From: Bacillus thuringiensis
Lineage (GTDB): Bacteria; Bacillota; Bacilli; Bacillales; Bacillaceae_G
Assembly: GCF_014932895.1 (NCBI RefSeq)
Contig: NZ_JACYOF010000005.1
Span: forward strand, 1-64,000
DNA: 64,000 bases
Direction: 5' to 3'
In this document: one piece after another, positions 39,015 through 46,591 of the stretch
How the letters are laid out: each line of letters opens with the position of its first letter
Numbering within the stretch: the first letter of the stretch is position 1
Made by a program: the position numbers and the translations under genes
The notes under the pieces: generated by a model
Seen by the model: only the letters and a program-made list of their open reading frames with translations
What the model was told of the DNA's origin: nothing
The model's database searches: none

Positions 39015-39865
39015 TGCGTGTCTATGAAGCCCTGAAATGGGCTTCTTCTTTTTTACAGGAAAATGGACGAGATGAAAATGCGGGAGAAATTGTCCTTTGT
39101 CACGTATTAAAGACGAATAGAACAGGATTGCTCATGAATATGCGTGAAGAAATCACTGCGGAACAGGAGAGTAGTTTTGTAGAAGTTATCCACAAGCACG
39201 TAGAAGGTATTCCAATTCAATATATGATTGGTTATGAAATGTTTTATGGGCGTTCGTTTTTTGTGAATGAAGAAGTCTTAATACCAAGACCGGAAACAGA
39301 GGAGCTTATAGTGGGGGTACTAGAGAGAATTGAGCGCCATTTCGGTAATGAGAAACTGCATGTAGCAGATATCGGAACGGGTAGTGGAGCAATTTCTATT
39401 ACGCTTGCTTTAGAAAATAAGGATCTTCATGTGTATACAGTAGATATTGCACAAGAATCGATTGACGTTGCGAAAGAAAATGCAAAAGCTTTAGGTGCAG
39501 AAGTAACATTCTATCATGGTGATTTATTATCGCCATTTTATAAATCTGGTCAAAAGTTAGATGTTGTTGTTTCCAATCCACCATATATACCAGAAGAGGA
39601 CTGGCGAGGTCTTTCTACTGTTGTAAAAGAACATGAACCGAAAAGAGCTCTTGTCGGTGGCGAAGATGGACTTGATTTCTATCGCCGTTTTATGGAAGAA
39701 TTACCGAGCGTATTGCAGAAAAAAGCGATTGTGGCGTTTGAAATTGGAGTAGGACAAGGTGAAGATGTAAAGGCACTGCTACAACAAACTTTTCCGCATG
39801 CTAACGTTGAGGTTGTTCTTGATATTAATGGGAAAGATCGTATGGTATTTGCAGAGATGGAGTAA
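39014..39865 (+). CDS. prmC: Release factor glutamine methyltransferase PrmC
   Basis: 283 aa; SAM-dependent N5-glutamine methylation of the release factor GGQ motif. SAM site [16 protein letters not shown] and the catalytic NPPYIPEE motif (about residue 193) are present. The N-terminal helical domain (1-85) matches PrmC/HemK. Contains one perfect DnaA box (39186-39194). Confidence 0.95.
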   Translation: MRVYEALKWASSFLQENGRDENAGEIVLCHVLKTNRTGLLMNMREEITAEQESSFVEVIHKHVEGIPIQYMIGYEMFYGRSFFVNEEVLIPRPETEELIVGVLERIERHFGNEKLHVADIGTGSGAISITLALENKDLHVYTVDIAQESIDVAKENAKALGAEVTFYHGDLLSPFYKSGQKLDVVVSNPPYIPEEDWRGLSTVVKEHEPKRALVGGEDGLDFYRRFMEELPSVLQKKAIVAFEIGVGQGEDVKALLQQTFPHANVEVVLDINGKDRMVFAEME

Positions 39866-39888
39866 GGTTCGCACCTTACTCTATTTTT
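39859..39888 (+). terminator. Terminator of prfA-prmC
   Basis: GAGTAAGGT and ACCTTACTC enclose a TCGC tetraloop, then TATTTTTTT. The left arm contains the prmC stop codon. Confidence 0.85.
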
Positions 39889-39977
39889 TTGTGAAAAAAT
39901 TCATATAGATTTTGAATTTAATAGTTTAGAAAGGTAAAAGTCTGTCCACACTGTTTCTAGAAGGGACGGTGGAGGAA

Positions 39978-40841
39978 ATGAAAAAACAGGTTATTGCTTA
40001 TCTTCTTCTATTATTAATTGGTGCACAGTTGCTTGTGCAGTTTGGATATATGAAAGCTGATGCGAAAGGACCTGCTGTTATTCCGAAGGAGGCCGTTCGA
40101 TTACGAATTTTAGCAAATAGTGATTCAGATCAAGATCAGGCGTTAAAGCGTAAAGTGCGTGATGAAGTAAAAGCGCAAATTGATGGATGGGTAGCAGATT
40201 TAACGTCATTTGAAGAAGCACAAAAAGTAATACAAAGTCACATTCCTGAAATTGAAAAAACAGTTGCAAATACATTGAAAAAAGAAGGAAGTAAAGAGTC
40301 GTTTCAAGTGAAATTTAGTAAGAATGTAAAGTTTCCTACAAAGGTATATGGGAATTTTATTTATCCAGCAGGAGAATATGAAGCAGTACTTATTACGATT
40401 GGAAAAGGTGAAGGGGCGAACTGGTGGTGTGTATTATTTCCACCGATGTGTTTCTTAGATTTTTCGAGTGGTACAGCTGTAAGAAAAGAAGAGCATGTTG
40501 TGAAGGCTGAATCTCCTGAAGAGGAGCAGGTGAAACAACCAGCTGAGGAAGTAGTAGATTCACAAGAAAAGAAAGAGGATAAGGTGAATGAAACGAAAGT
40601 TGTGAAGCGGGAAGTAGCAAAAAAGGTAACAGCTTCTGAAAAGAAAGTAGTAAAAAATGAAACAAAAGTAGAAGAACAGTCTGTAAGTAAAGAAGAGACA
40701 AAAACTGTGGAAAAAGTGGAGAAGCCTGTGGAGAAAAAACAGGAAAAACAAAATGAATATGTAAAAGTAGAAGAGGAAGAAGAAAAGCCGGAAGTTAAAT
40801 TATTTATTGTAGAAGCTTTTACATCTTTATTCTCTAAATAG
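39978..40841 (+). CDS. spoIIR: Sporulation signalling protein SpoIIR with charged C-terminal extension
   Basis: Forespore-secreted signal that activates the protease SpoIIGA, leading to pro-sigma-E processing in the mother cell. 287 aa from ATG 39978 (or GTG 39969). A signal/anchor helix (1-22) is followed by the conserved core: EAVRLRILANSDSDQDQ, KFPTKVYGN, YPAGEYEAVLITIGKG and GANWWCVLFPPMCFLDF. B. subtilis SpoIIR ends soon after this. Here about 110 residues of Lys/Glu/Val-rich low-complexity sequence follow, ending in a more ordered FIVEAFTSLFSK. Confidence 0.94.
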   Translation: MKKQVIAYLLLLLIGAQLLVQFGYMKADAKGPAVIPKEAVRLRILANSDSDQDQALKRKVRDEVKAQIDGWVADLTSFEEAQKVIQSHIPEIEKTVANTLKKEGSKESFQVKFSKNVKFPTKVYGNFIYPAGEYEAVLITIGKGEGANWWCVLFPPMCFLDFSSGTAVRKEEHVVKAESPEEEQVKQPAEEVVDSQEKKEDKVNETKVVKREVAKKVTASEKKVVKNETKVEEQSVSKEETKTVEKVEKPVEKKQEKQNEYVKVEEEEEKPEVKLFIVEAFTSLFSK

Positions 40842-40848
40842 TACTATT

Positions 40849-40890
40849 AATAAATCCCTCCTCATATATAAAAATGAGGAGGGATTTATT
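40849..40890 (+). promoter_or_regulatory. 17-bp hairpin sequestering the ywlB ribosome binding site
   Basis: AATAAATCCCTCCTCAT (40849-40865) and ATGAGGAGGGATTTATT (40874-40890) are perfect complements around an 8-nt loop. The right arm includes the ribosome site GAGGAGGG and ends at the base before the ywlB ATG. No T-run follows on the plus strand, so simple termination is unlikely. Transcripts coming from spoIIR would have ywlB translation blocked. Confidence 0.75.
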
Positions 40891-41349
40891 ATGAAGAAGA
40901 TCTATTTTGCTACGAAAGCAGATGTGGAAAGATTGCATTCTTTTTTCGGACAAGCTAATAAAAAAGATGATAAAATAAATGAGTTATACGCACAATTTAT
41001 GATTTTGGAAGAGGCGGAAGAAATACGAGCTGTAATTGGTTATGAACAGAGTGGGGAAGATGTGCTTATTCGTTCTTGTTTATTCACACCAGGTGTGGAT
41101 AAACAGACTTTCTTATATTTTTTTGAAATGTTTTTGCAGTATATGAAAGAAAAAAGTGTACAGCAATTGTACTTACTAACAAATCATCCACAATCTATGA
41201 CGATCTTTCAGTTTTTTGGCTTTGCTACTATAGAAAAAGATGAGGTTCCAGAGGGGATTCAACAGTTAGAACATTTTTGTAAAAATATAAAAGAGCAGAA
41301 TGCAATAATACTAAATTGTCAGCTATTCACAAAGTTATCCACGGATTAA
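40891..41349 (+). CDS. ywlB: YwlB-like GNAT-fold protein
   Basis: 152 aa in the position of B. subtilis ywlB. The order of predicted strands and helices and the segment LYLLTNHPQSMTIFQFFGF resemble a GNAT acetyltransferase, but the acetyl-CoA loop (Q/RxxGxG/A) is not evident, so activity is doubtful. Its ribosome site is hidden in a hairpin. A DnaA box overlaps its 3' end. Confidence 0.7.
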   Translation: MKKIYFATKADVERLHSFFGQANKKDDKINELYAQFMILEEAEEIRAVIGYEQSGEDVLIRSCLFTPGVDKQTFLYFFEMFLQYMKEKSVQQLYLLTNHPQSMTIFQFFGFATIEKDEVPEGIQQLEHFCKNIKEQNAIILNCQLFTKLSTD

Positions 41350-41516
41350 TTAGGTTTATCCACATTTTGTGGATAAACCTTGTTTGTCTTTTGGATAAAT
41401 ATCATAGTAAACTAAAAGTAGACAAGTATTTCAGGGTAGAAAAGGACGTGGAAAAAAATGCATACAAATATGTGGGTTGTGGATAATGTTGTGGAAAGAA
41501 AAAAATATTATCCACA
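41335..41516. promoter_or_regulatory. Cluster of five DnaA boxes at ywlC
   Basis: Perfect TTATCCACA occurs at 41356-41364 (+), 41368-41376 (-), 41478-41486 (-) and 41508-41516 (+), with a one-mismatch box TTATCCACG at 41335-41343 (+). A sixth perfect box is at 39186-39194. ChIP studies in B. subtilis placed one of the few non-oriC DnaA-binding clusters at ywlC, so this is probably a conserved DnaA-titrating or regulatory cluster. Confidence 0.85.
41352..41384 (+). terminator. Terminator of ywlB formed by opposed DnaA boxes
   Basis: AGGTTTATCCAC and GTGGATAAACCT make a 12-bp stem followed by TGTTTGTCTTTT. The two arms are themselves two DnaA boxes in inverted orientation. Confidence 0.6.
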
Positions 41517-42501
41517 GTTACAAGAAGCAGCGAGATTATTAAGAGAAAATGAAGCGGTTGCCTTCCCTACGGAAACGGTATATGGGCTAGGTGCGAACGC
41601 GATGAATGATGAAGCAATCGCGAAAATTTTTGAAGCAAAAGGGAGACCGAGTGATAATCCACTCATTGTCCACATAGGTACAAAATCGCAGTTAGATGGA
41701 ATTGTAAAGGAAATTCCACCGGTTGCAGAGAAGTTAATGGAGCACTTTTGGCCAGGACCATTAACAATTATTTTGCCAAGAAAAGAAGGTATTTCAGAGA
41801 AGGTGACGGCAGGGCTTAATACGGTTGGAGTAAGAATGCCAGATCATCCAGTAGCACTTGCTCTTATTGAGGAGGCAAATGTACCTGTTGCAGCACCGAG
41901 TGCGAACCGTTCAGGGCGTCCAAGCCCAACGTTAGCTTCTCACGTATATGAAGATTTGAATGGAAAGATTGCAGGTATTGTTGATGGTGGTGCAACAGGA
42001 GTAGGTGTTGAATCAACTGTAATTGATTGTACGAGCACTGTTCCAACGATATTACGTCCAGGTGGGATTACGAAAGAACACTTGGAAGCGGTGATAGGTA
42101 ATGTTTCTTTAGATCCAGCTTTAAAGGATGAGAAGGAAAAACCGAAATCACCAGGAATGAAATATACACATTATGCTCCGAAAGCGCCACTTAGTATTGT
42201 TGAAGGATCACGTGAGTTCATTCAGCGTATTGTAGATAAGAAAAAGGAAGAAGGATTCAAAGTAGGTGTATTAACGACAGAAGAGTACCAGCATATATAT
42301 AGCGCGGATGTTGTATTATCTTGTGGTGTTCGAAGCGATTTAGCTAGTGTTGCGACTAAATTATATGATGTACTTAGAACATTTGATGCAAGTGAAGTGG
42401 ATGTTATTTTTAGTGAGTCATTCCCAAATGAAGGAATAGGGAATGCCATTATGAATCGATTAACAAAAGCGGCAGGGCATCATATTATTACGGAACGATA
42501 A
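41458..42501 (+). CDS. ywlC: L-threonylcarbamoyladenylate synthase (Sua5/YwlC)
   Basis: Makes threonylcarbamoyl-AMP for t6A37 tRNA modification; 347 aa. The N-terminal YrdC domain (about 20-205; AFPTETVYGLGANA, KGRPSDNPLIVH, APSANRSGRPSPT) is followed by a linker with PGMKYTHYAPKAP and a C-terminal Sua5 domain. Two DnaA boxes lie inside the first 20 codons, so DnaA binding could affect its transcription. Confidence 0.94.
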   Translation: MHTNMWVVDNVVERKKYYPQLQEAARLLRENEAVAFPTETVYGLGANAMNDEAIAKIFEAKGRPSDNPLIVHIGTKSQLDGIVKEIPPVAEKLMEHFWPGPLTIILPRKEGISEKVTAGLNTVGVRMPDHPVALALIEEANVPVAAPSANRSGRPSPTLASHVYEDLNGKIAGIVDGGATGVGVESTVIDCTSTVPTILRPGGITKEHLEAVIGNVSLDPALKDEKEKPKSPGMKYTHYAPKAPLSIVEGSREFIQRIVDKKKEEGFKVGVLTTEEYQHIYSADVVLSCGVRSDLASVATKLYDVLRTFDASEVDVIFSESFPNEGIGNAIMNRLTKAAGHHIITER

Positions 42502-42575
42502 GGAACAATTAGCAAACAGAATATTTCTCCTCGAATAAGCATATTTTGAAGTAGCACGTCCGAGGAGGGACATGA

Positions 42576-43124
42576 ATGACGCTTGAACAGCTAATACCTT
42601 TAATAATTATGGCGTTCGCCTTAGGGATGGATGCGTTCTCGGTGAGTCTTGGTATGGGGATGGTGACCTTAAAATTAAGACAAATCCTTTATATCGGTAT
42701 GACGATAGGGATATTTCATATTATCATGCCATTTATAGGAATGGTATTAGGTCGTTTTTTATCAGAGAGGTATGGAGACATTGCACATTTTGCAGGTGCT
42801 ATTTTATTAATTGGACTAGGATTCTATATTGTATATTCATCTATTTTGGAGAATGAAGAGGCTAGGACTGCCCCTATTGGAATTAGTTTATTCGTATTTG
42901 CATTTGGCGTCAGTATAGATAGTTTCTCAGTAGGTCTTAGTCTTGGTATTTATGGGGCACAGACGATTATTACGATATTACTTTTTGGATTTGTTAGCAT
43001 GTTATTAGCATGGATTGGTTTATTAATTGGTAGACATGTGAAAGATATGCTTGGTACATACGGTGAAATAGTAGGTGGTATCATTCTAGTTGGATTTGGA
43101 TTATATCTCCTTTTTCCTATATAA
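42576..43124 (+). CDS. mntP: Manganese efflux pump MntP (YwlD)
   Basis: 182 aa with six membrane segments arranged as two repeats. The conserved Asp motifs [12 protein letters not shown] and [12 protein letters not shown] belong to the MntP family. The neighbour order ywlC-ywlD is conserved with B. subtilis. AGGAGGG precedes the ATG. No Mn-sensing riboswitch is visible in the 74-bp gap. Confidence 0.9.
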   Translation: MTLEQLIPLIIMAFALGMDAFSVSLGMGMVTLKLRQILYIGMTIGIFHIIMPFIGMVLGRFLSERYGDIAHFAGAILLIGLGFYIVYSSILENEEARTAPIGISLFVFAFGVSIDSFSVGLSLGIYGAQTIITILLFGFVSMLLAWIGLLIGRHVKDMLGTYGEIVGGIILVGFGLYLLFPI

Positions 43125-43143
43125 TTTTATGGAGGAGGGAATT

Positions 43144-43274
43144 ATGGATACGTTACTGGAATGGTATGTTAAGTTTTTACCTTCTTTCCTCGATGGCTAA
43201 GAAGACTTATTATTTGGGGTATTATTTTGCAAATTTCGATTTTAGGTTGGATTAAGTTAATTCGTAAATGGTAG
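43144..43274 (+). pseudogene. Frameshifted 43-aa membrane microprotein
   Basis: GGAGGAGG is 5 nt before ATG 43144, an excellent start. The frame gives MDTLLEWYVKFLPSFLDG and stops at 43200. One base short of frame, the sequence continues as PRWLRRLIIWGIILQISILG and then WIKLIRKW to TAG 43272-43274, a typical small membrane peptide. The total is 131 nt, so a single-base deletion near 43180-43190 would explain it. Whether the broken form, a programmed shift, or a sequence error is correct is open. Confidence 0.5.
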
Positions 43275-43354
43275 GATAGTTCCTTTCTGTGCATGGTTTT
43301 GTTTCTACTATATTTATTGCACTAAAAATTACAGATATAGAAAGGATGAGATGA

Positions 43355-43633
43355 ATGACGAGATTAAAGCAAGTTTTTGGTATTATTATTAGTTTTTTTG
43401 TTTTTTGGTTTAGCATGCTCGGTGTACAGATGTTTGCTGAGTTTTTAGATATCGAGTCATTGAAGTTTGTTGCCGGAAAAACGGAGGCAGCACGTACTTT
43501 TTATTCCCCATACCCGTTTTTAATTGTTTTTCTTATTACATTGCTTTCCCTATACTTCTTAGTAATTAAGCTTGGGAAACCGAAAAAAGAGAAAATGCCT
43601 ACTTTAGAGGAAAAGAAGGAAGCATTACAATGA
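43355..43633 (+). CDS. Small two-helix membrane protein, unknown function
   Basis: 92 aa with two hydrophobic segments (about 7-30 and 52-72) and a Lys/Glu-rich cytoplasmic tail (KPKKEKMPTLEEKKE). No family recognised. The ribosome site is GAAAGGATGAG before ATG 43355, and a strong terminator follows, so it looks like a real monocistronic gene. Confidence 0.7.
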   Translation: MTRLKQVFGIIISFFVFWFSMLGVQMFAEFLDIESLKFVAGKTEAARTFYSPYPFLIVFLITLLSLYFLVIKLGKPKKEKMPTLEEKKEALQ

Positions 43634-43634
43634 T

Positions 43635-43666
43635 AAAATCCCCTGCTAAAAAGCAGGGGATTTTAT
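43635..43666 (+). terminator. Terminator of the 92-aa membrane protein gene
   Basis: AAAATCCCCTGCT pairs with AGCAGGGGATTTT around a short A loop. Confidence 0.85.
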
Positions 43667-43680
43667 GTTTAAGTGATGTA

Positions 43681-43790
43681 AGGAATCGGGCTGCCTTTGC
43701 TTTTAAATATATCCAGTTCCAGCGGCTAGAATGGTTGATGACTTCACTTCTTCCTTCTCTCATTTGAACGAGCTGCTTCCACCTTTAAAT
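43681..43790. repeat. Dispersed repeat, TCTAGC-GGCTAGAA family, copy C
   Basis: Core CCAGTTCCAGCGGCTAGAAT with left boundary GCTTTTAAATATAT and right boundary CCACCTTTAAATAGG. Its right end supplies the stop codon of the minus-strand flavin reductase-like gene (TTTAAA). Confidence 0.65.
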
Positions 43791-44396
43791 AGGCCTTACT
43801 AATTCAAATTGTTCTCCTAGTTTTGCGTAGTTGTGTCCTGCTAGACGGCTTACTGGTTTTAGTCCTTCGGCGTGAATGCGGCCATTTTCGTATAGGTGTT
43901 CTGCGACATGGAAACGAACGACGCGTCCAATTAATAGATCGCAAGCTGGTGAGTCTTCTGTTCCGCCAAGAGGAATTGCACGTTCTAATACGCATTCCAT
44001 TCGAATGTTTGCTTCTTTCACACCTGGAACGGAGATGACGTCACTTTCAATTGGTGTTAGTTTTGCTAATTCAATTTCACTCTCATTTGGTGGGAGATTA
44101 GCTGCTGTTTCATTAATTGCCTCTACATATGATTCATCAGAAATATGTACGACAAATTCACCCTTTTCAATTGCGTTTCGGGAAGTGTCTTTTCGTTTTC
44201 CTTCTTTTCGTTGTACGGAAACTGAGATAAGTGGTGGATTGGCAGCGACAATATTGAAATAACTATATGGTGCTCCGTTTAATACGCCGTCTTCTGTTAC
44301 AGAAGTAACGAATGCGACAGGGCGTGGAATGATACTTCCCGTTAGTAACTTGTAATTCTCTTTTTCCGTTTGTTCATTTGGATTAATTGATAACAT
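43785..44396 (-). CDS. Flavin reductase-like FMN-binding protein (YwrF type)
   Basis: 203 aa. The flavin-reductase-like split barrel is suggested by IIPRPVAFVTSVTEDG, NGAPYSYFNIVAANPP (FMN-binding region) and the DLLIGRVVRFHV segment; similar to B. subtilis YwrF. Substrate unknown. AAAGGGGAT precedes ATG 44396. The stop codon lies inside a dispersed repeat, so the C-terminus may have been altered by its insertion. Confidence 0.82.
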   Translation of the reverse strand: MLSINPNEQTEKENYKLLTGSIIPRPVAFVTSVTEDGVLNGAPYSYFNIVAANPPLISVSVQRKEGKRKDTSRNAIEKGEFVVHISDESYVEAINETAANLPPNESEIELAKLTPIESDVISVPGVKEANIRMECVLERAIPLGGTEDSPACDLLIGRVVRFHVAEHLYENGRIHAEGLKPVSRLAGHNYAKLGEQFELVRPI

Positions 44397-44487
44397 GTTT
44401 GAAATCCCCTTTCTGAATATGACGACTTATTGTTTGTTTACAAGATGTCAGTGGAAAACTCCTGCTAAAAATAATATTTTGTTACAT

Positions 44488-44528
44488 AAAAAGAACTTAC
44501 TTCAATCGCAATGAAGTAAGTTCTTTTT
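44488..44528 (-). terminator. Terminator of the DoxX gene
   Basis: AAAAAGAACTTACTTCA and TGAAGTAAGTTCTTTTT form a perfect 17-bp stem with a 7-nt loop just after the DoxX stop; U-runs exist on both strands. Confidence 0.88.
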
Positions 44529-44554
44529 AAAGAATCTCGAAATCAAGATAAAAA

Positions 44555-44941
44555 TTAAAGTAAAACGTATGCGCCAGGTCCGATTAAAGCGACACCAACA
44601 GCAACGGCGATTAACATTAAATTGTATTCAAATCCGTCTTGTGTTACCCAGTAACCATTTTTTCCATGAACAGTGAAGATTGCCATTAACATTGTTCCGA
44701 CGATAAATAAAGAACCAATTACAGTGAAAATACCTGATGCGAATAAGAAACCACCTAATAATTCAGTTGCACCAGCCATAAATGCCATAAATACACCAGG
44801 GCGTAAACCGATTGATTCCATCCAGCCACCTGTTCCTTTTAAGCCGTAACCACCGAACCAACCAAATAATTTTTGAGCACCGTGACCCATGAATGTAATT
44901 CCTATAATAAGACGAATAATAAGAAGACCGATATCCATCAT
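44555..44941 (-). CDS. DoxX family membrane protein
   Basis: 128 aa, four membrane helices with the family start IRLIIGITFMGHGAQKLFGWFGG. DoxX proteins such as B. subtilis CatD/MhqP act in resistance to quinones or thiol-reactive stress; the exact reaction is unclear. TAGGAGG precedes the ATG. It has its own promoter with a symmetric operator and its own terminator. Confidence 0.88.
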   Translation of the reverse strand: MMDIGLLIIRLIIGITFMGHGAQKLFGWFGGYGLKGTGGWMESIGLRPGVFMAFMAGATELLGGFLFASGIFTVIGSLFIVGTMLMAIFTVHGKNGYWVTQDGFEYNLMLIAVAVGVALIGPGAYVLL

Positions 44942-44978
44942 TTCAAAAAACCTCCTAAAAGTTATTAACTTATCTTAT

Positions 44979-45014
44979 GTAAGTAATAATAAAATAGTTA
45001 CTTACTTTAGTCAA
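44979..45014 (-). promoter_or_regulatory. DoxX promoter with palindromic operator
   Basis: On the minus strand: TTGACT (45014-45009), 17-bp spacer, TATTAT (44991-44986). GTAAGTAA and TTACTTAC (44979-44986, 44998-45005) form an inverted repeat with an 11-bp spacer covering the -10 and spacer, a repressor position. The layout resembles operators of MarR/HxlR redox regulators that control DoxX genes in B. subtilis. The regulator itself is not in the window. Confidence 0.65.
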
Positions 45015-45210
45015 GTAAATTTCAACAAAAATTTGAAAGAAATTTTACAAATTAACAACAAAAAATAAAATGTAGTAAGGACCTCTAGACAAGTTTGGGG
45101 AAAAAAGAGAAAATATAAATAGAAGTTAACTTCTTATTGTTATTCAGACAATCAGAATTGACTGGAATTTTGTGAAGCGCTACAATAAGAGTCTATTAGT
45201 AATGACGTAA

Positions 45211-45240
45211 TTTATTTCGAAAGCGTTTTTACAATATAAT
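45211..45240 (+). promoter_or_regulatory. crr promoter with candidate cre site
   Basis: TATAAT at 45235-45240 with TTTATT 18 bp upstream. The spacer region includes CGAAAGCGTTTTTA, which matches the CcpA consensus TGWAANCGNTNWCA at 12 of 14 positions. Roadblock or repression by CcpA would be expected if real. Confidence 0.45.
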
Positions 45241-45328
45241 ATTCGAAGTATGAAGTCTTACATGTATCCCAATCTTTACTAGGGATTGCCCTATAAACTT
45301 TTAGGTAAATTATAAGGAGGACTATCCT

Positions 45329-45826
45329 ATGTTTAAAAAATTATTCGGTCTTGGTTCAAAGACAAATGAAGAAACAATCGTAGCTCCATTAACTGGAGCA
45401 GTGAAAAATATTGAAGAAGTACCAGATCCAGTATTCGCTGGTCGTATGATGGGTGACGGTGTTGCAATTGATCCTACTGAAGGTGTAGTTGTATCTCCAG
45501 TTGATGGTGAAATCGTACAATTATTCCACACAAAACATGCTATTGGAATTAAAGCGAAAAACGGTACAGAAATTTTAATCCACGTTGGATTAGAAACTGT
45601 AAAAATGGAAGGCGAAGGTTTCGAAGCACACGTTTCTGAAGGCCAAGCTGTAAAAGCTGGAGATAAGTTAATCTCATTTGACTTAGAATTAATTCGTGAA
45701 AAAGCGAAAAGCACAATTACGCCAATCGTTATTACAAACACAGATGCAGCTGAGTCTATTAAAACAACTATAGGTGTAACAGCTACAAAAGGTTCAACAG
45801 AAGTAATGAAAGTTACAATGAAATAA
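45329..45826 (+). CDS. crr: Glucose-type PTS enzyme IIA
   Basis: 165-aa free-standing IIA of the glucose family. It takes phosphate from HPr on His85 (ILIHVGLET), with His70 (HTKHAIGI) as the partner active-site residue. In Bacillus most glucose IIA are fused to IICB, so this protein can serve transporters lacking their own IIA. Monocistronic, AAGGAGG ribosome site, terminator after the stop. Confidence 0.95.
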   Translation: MFKKLFGLGSKTNEETIVAPLTGAVKNIEEVPDPVFAGRMMGDGVAIDPTEGVVVSPVDGEIVQLFHTKHAIGIKAKNGTEILIHVGLETVKMEGEGFEAHVSEGQAVKAGDKLISFDLELIREKAKSTITPIVITNTDAAESIKTTIGVTATKGSTEVMKVTMK

Positions 45827-45832
45827 TTTTTA

Positions 45833-45872
45833 AAAAAGGAATCTGTTTCGTATGAAATGGATTCCTTTTTTT
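45833..45872 (+). terminator. Terminator of crr
   Basis: AAAAAGGAATC pairs with GATTCCTTTTT, continuing into a T-run; loop about 16 nt with an inner TTTCGTATGAAA stem. Confidence 0.85.
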
Positions 45873-45905
45873 GTGATCTATTCGTTATATATGTTAAAAT
45901 ACTCT

Positions 45906-45974
45906 AGGCACTTGGAAATAGGGTTTCACATATATGTGGATGGGCGCATTTTTCTTAGAAAAATGCGCCTTTTG
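45906..45974 (+). ncRNA. Candidate 70-nt small RNA
   Basis: A promoter-like pair, TTGTGA (45871-45876) and TAAAAT (45895-45900) at 18-bp spacing, predicts a start near 45906. About 70 nt on, GGCGCATTTTTCT and AGAAAAATGCGCC make a stable terminator with a TTTTG tail. Between them lies CACATATATGTG, a small self-complementary hairpin. There is no reading frame with a ribosome site. It sits between the crr terminator and ywlE, so neither neighbour needs it. Confidence 0.45.
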
Positions 45975-46053
45975 TATATTCACATTTCTTTTGTTCTATC
46001 CTAATGTCAGCTATTATTAAAGGGGAAAGATACAATATAAGGGGTGGGTTTAG

Positions 46054-46494
46054 ATGAAACGAGTGTTATTTGTTTGCACTGGAAATACATGCCGTAGTCC
46101 AATGGCTGAGGCATTACTTCGTCATCACGGAGAAGGTAAGTTTGAAGTGCAATCTGCTGGTGTTTTTGCCTATCCTGGAAGCGATGCGTCAGTTTATGCG
46201 AAAGAAGCACTCATTGAAAAAGGAATTTCAATTGATCATGCTTCAAAGCAGATAAATGAAGCGCTGCTTGATTGGGCTGATATTGTAGTAACAATGACAG
46301 AAAATCATAAGGAAATTGTACTTGGGCATTATCCTAATATTGAAAAGAAAGTGTATACACTTTATGGGTTAACTGAAGGTGTAAGTAAGGATATTTCCGA
46401 TCCGTTTGGAGGTTCTCTTTCTATTTATAAGGAAACATTAAAAGAGATGGAAGGTCTTGTACAAACTTTATTGAAAAAACATTCAGAAGGCTGA
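46054..46494 (+). CDS. ywlE: Protein arginine phosphatase YwlE
   Basis: 146-aa member of the low molecular weight phosphatase fold. P-loop CTGNTCRS at 8-15, with Thr12 at the place that gives arginine-phosphate selectivity in YwlE, and the general acid in DISDPFGG. Counteracts the McsB arginine kinase in protein quality control. GGGGTGGG precedes the ATG; gene order ywlE-rpiB-ywlG-glyA is conserved. Confidence 0.94.
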   Translation: MKRVLFVCTGNTCRSPMAEALLRHHGEGKFEVQSAGVFAYPGSDASVYAKEALIEKGISIDHASKQINEALLDWADIVVTMTENHKEIVLGHYPNIEKKVYTLYGLTEGVSKDISDPFGGSLSIYKETLKEMEGLVQTLLKKHSEG

Positions 46495-46591
46495 TGTTTC
46501 GTGTATAATACGATATTAGAGAGCATTTCGCACCAGTAAGATGGTGGAATGTATGATGAAGATAATGGATTGAAACTTTGGAGGGGTAAAA

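Larger units (their letters stand above)
44942..45328. other. Divergent intergenic region DoxX/crr
   Basis: 387 bp containing the DoxX promoter/operator (44979-45014), AT-rich sequence, and the crr promoter with a candidate catabolite site (45211-45240), followed by an about 80-nt crr leader. No gene seen. Confidence 0.6.
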
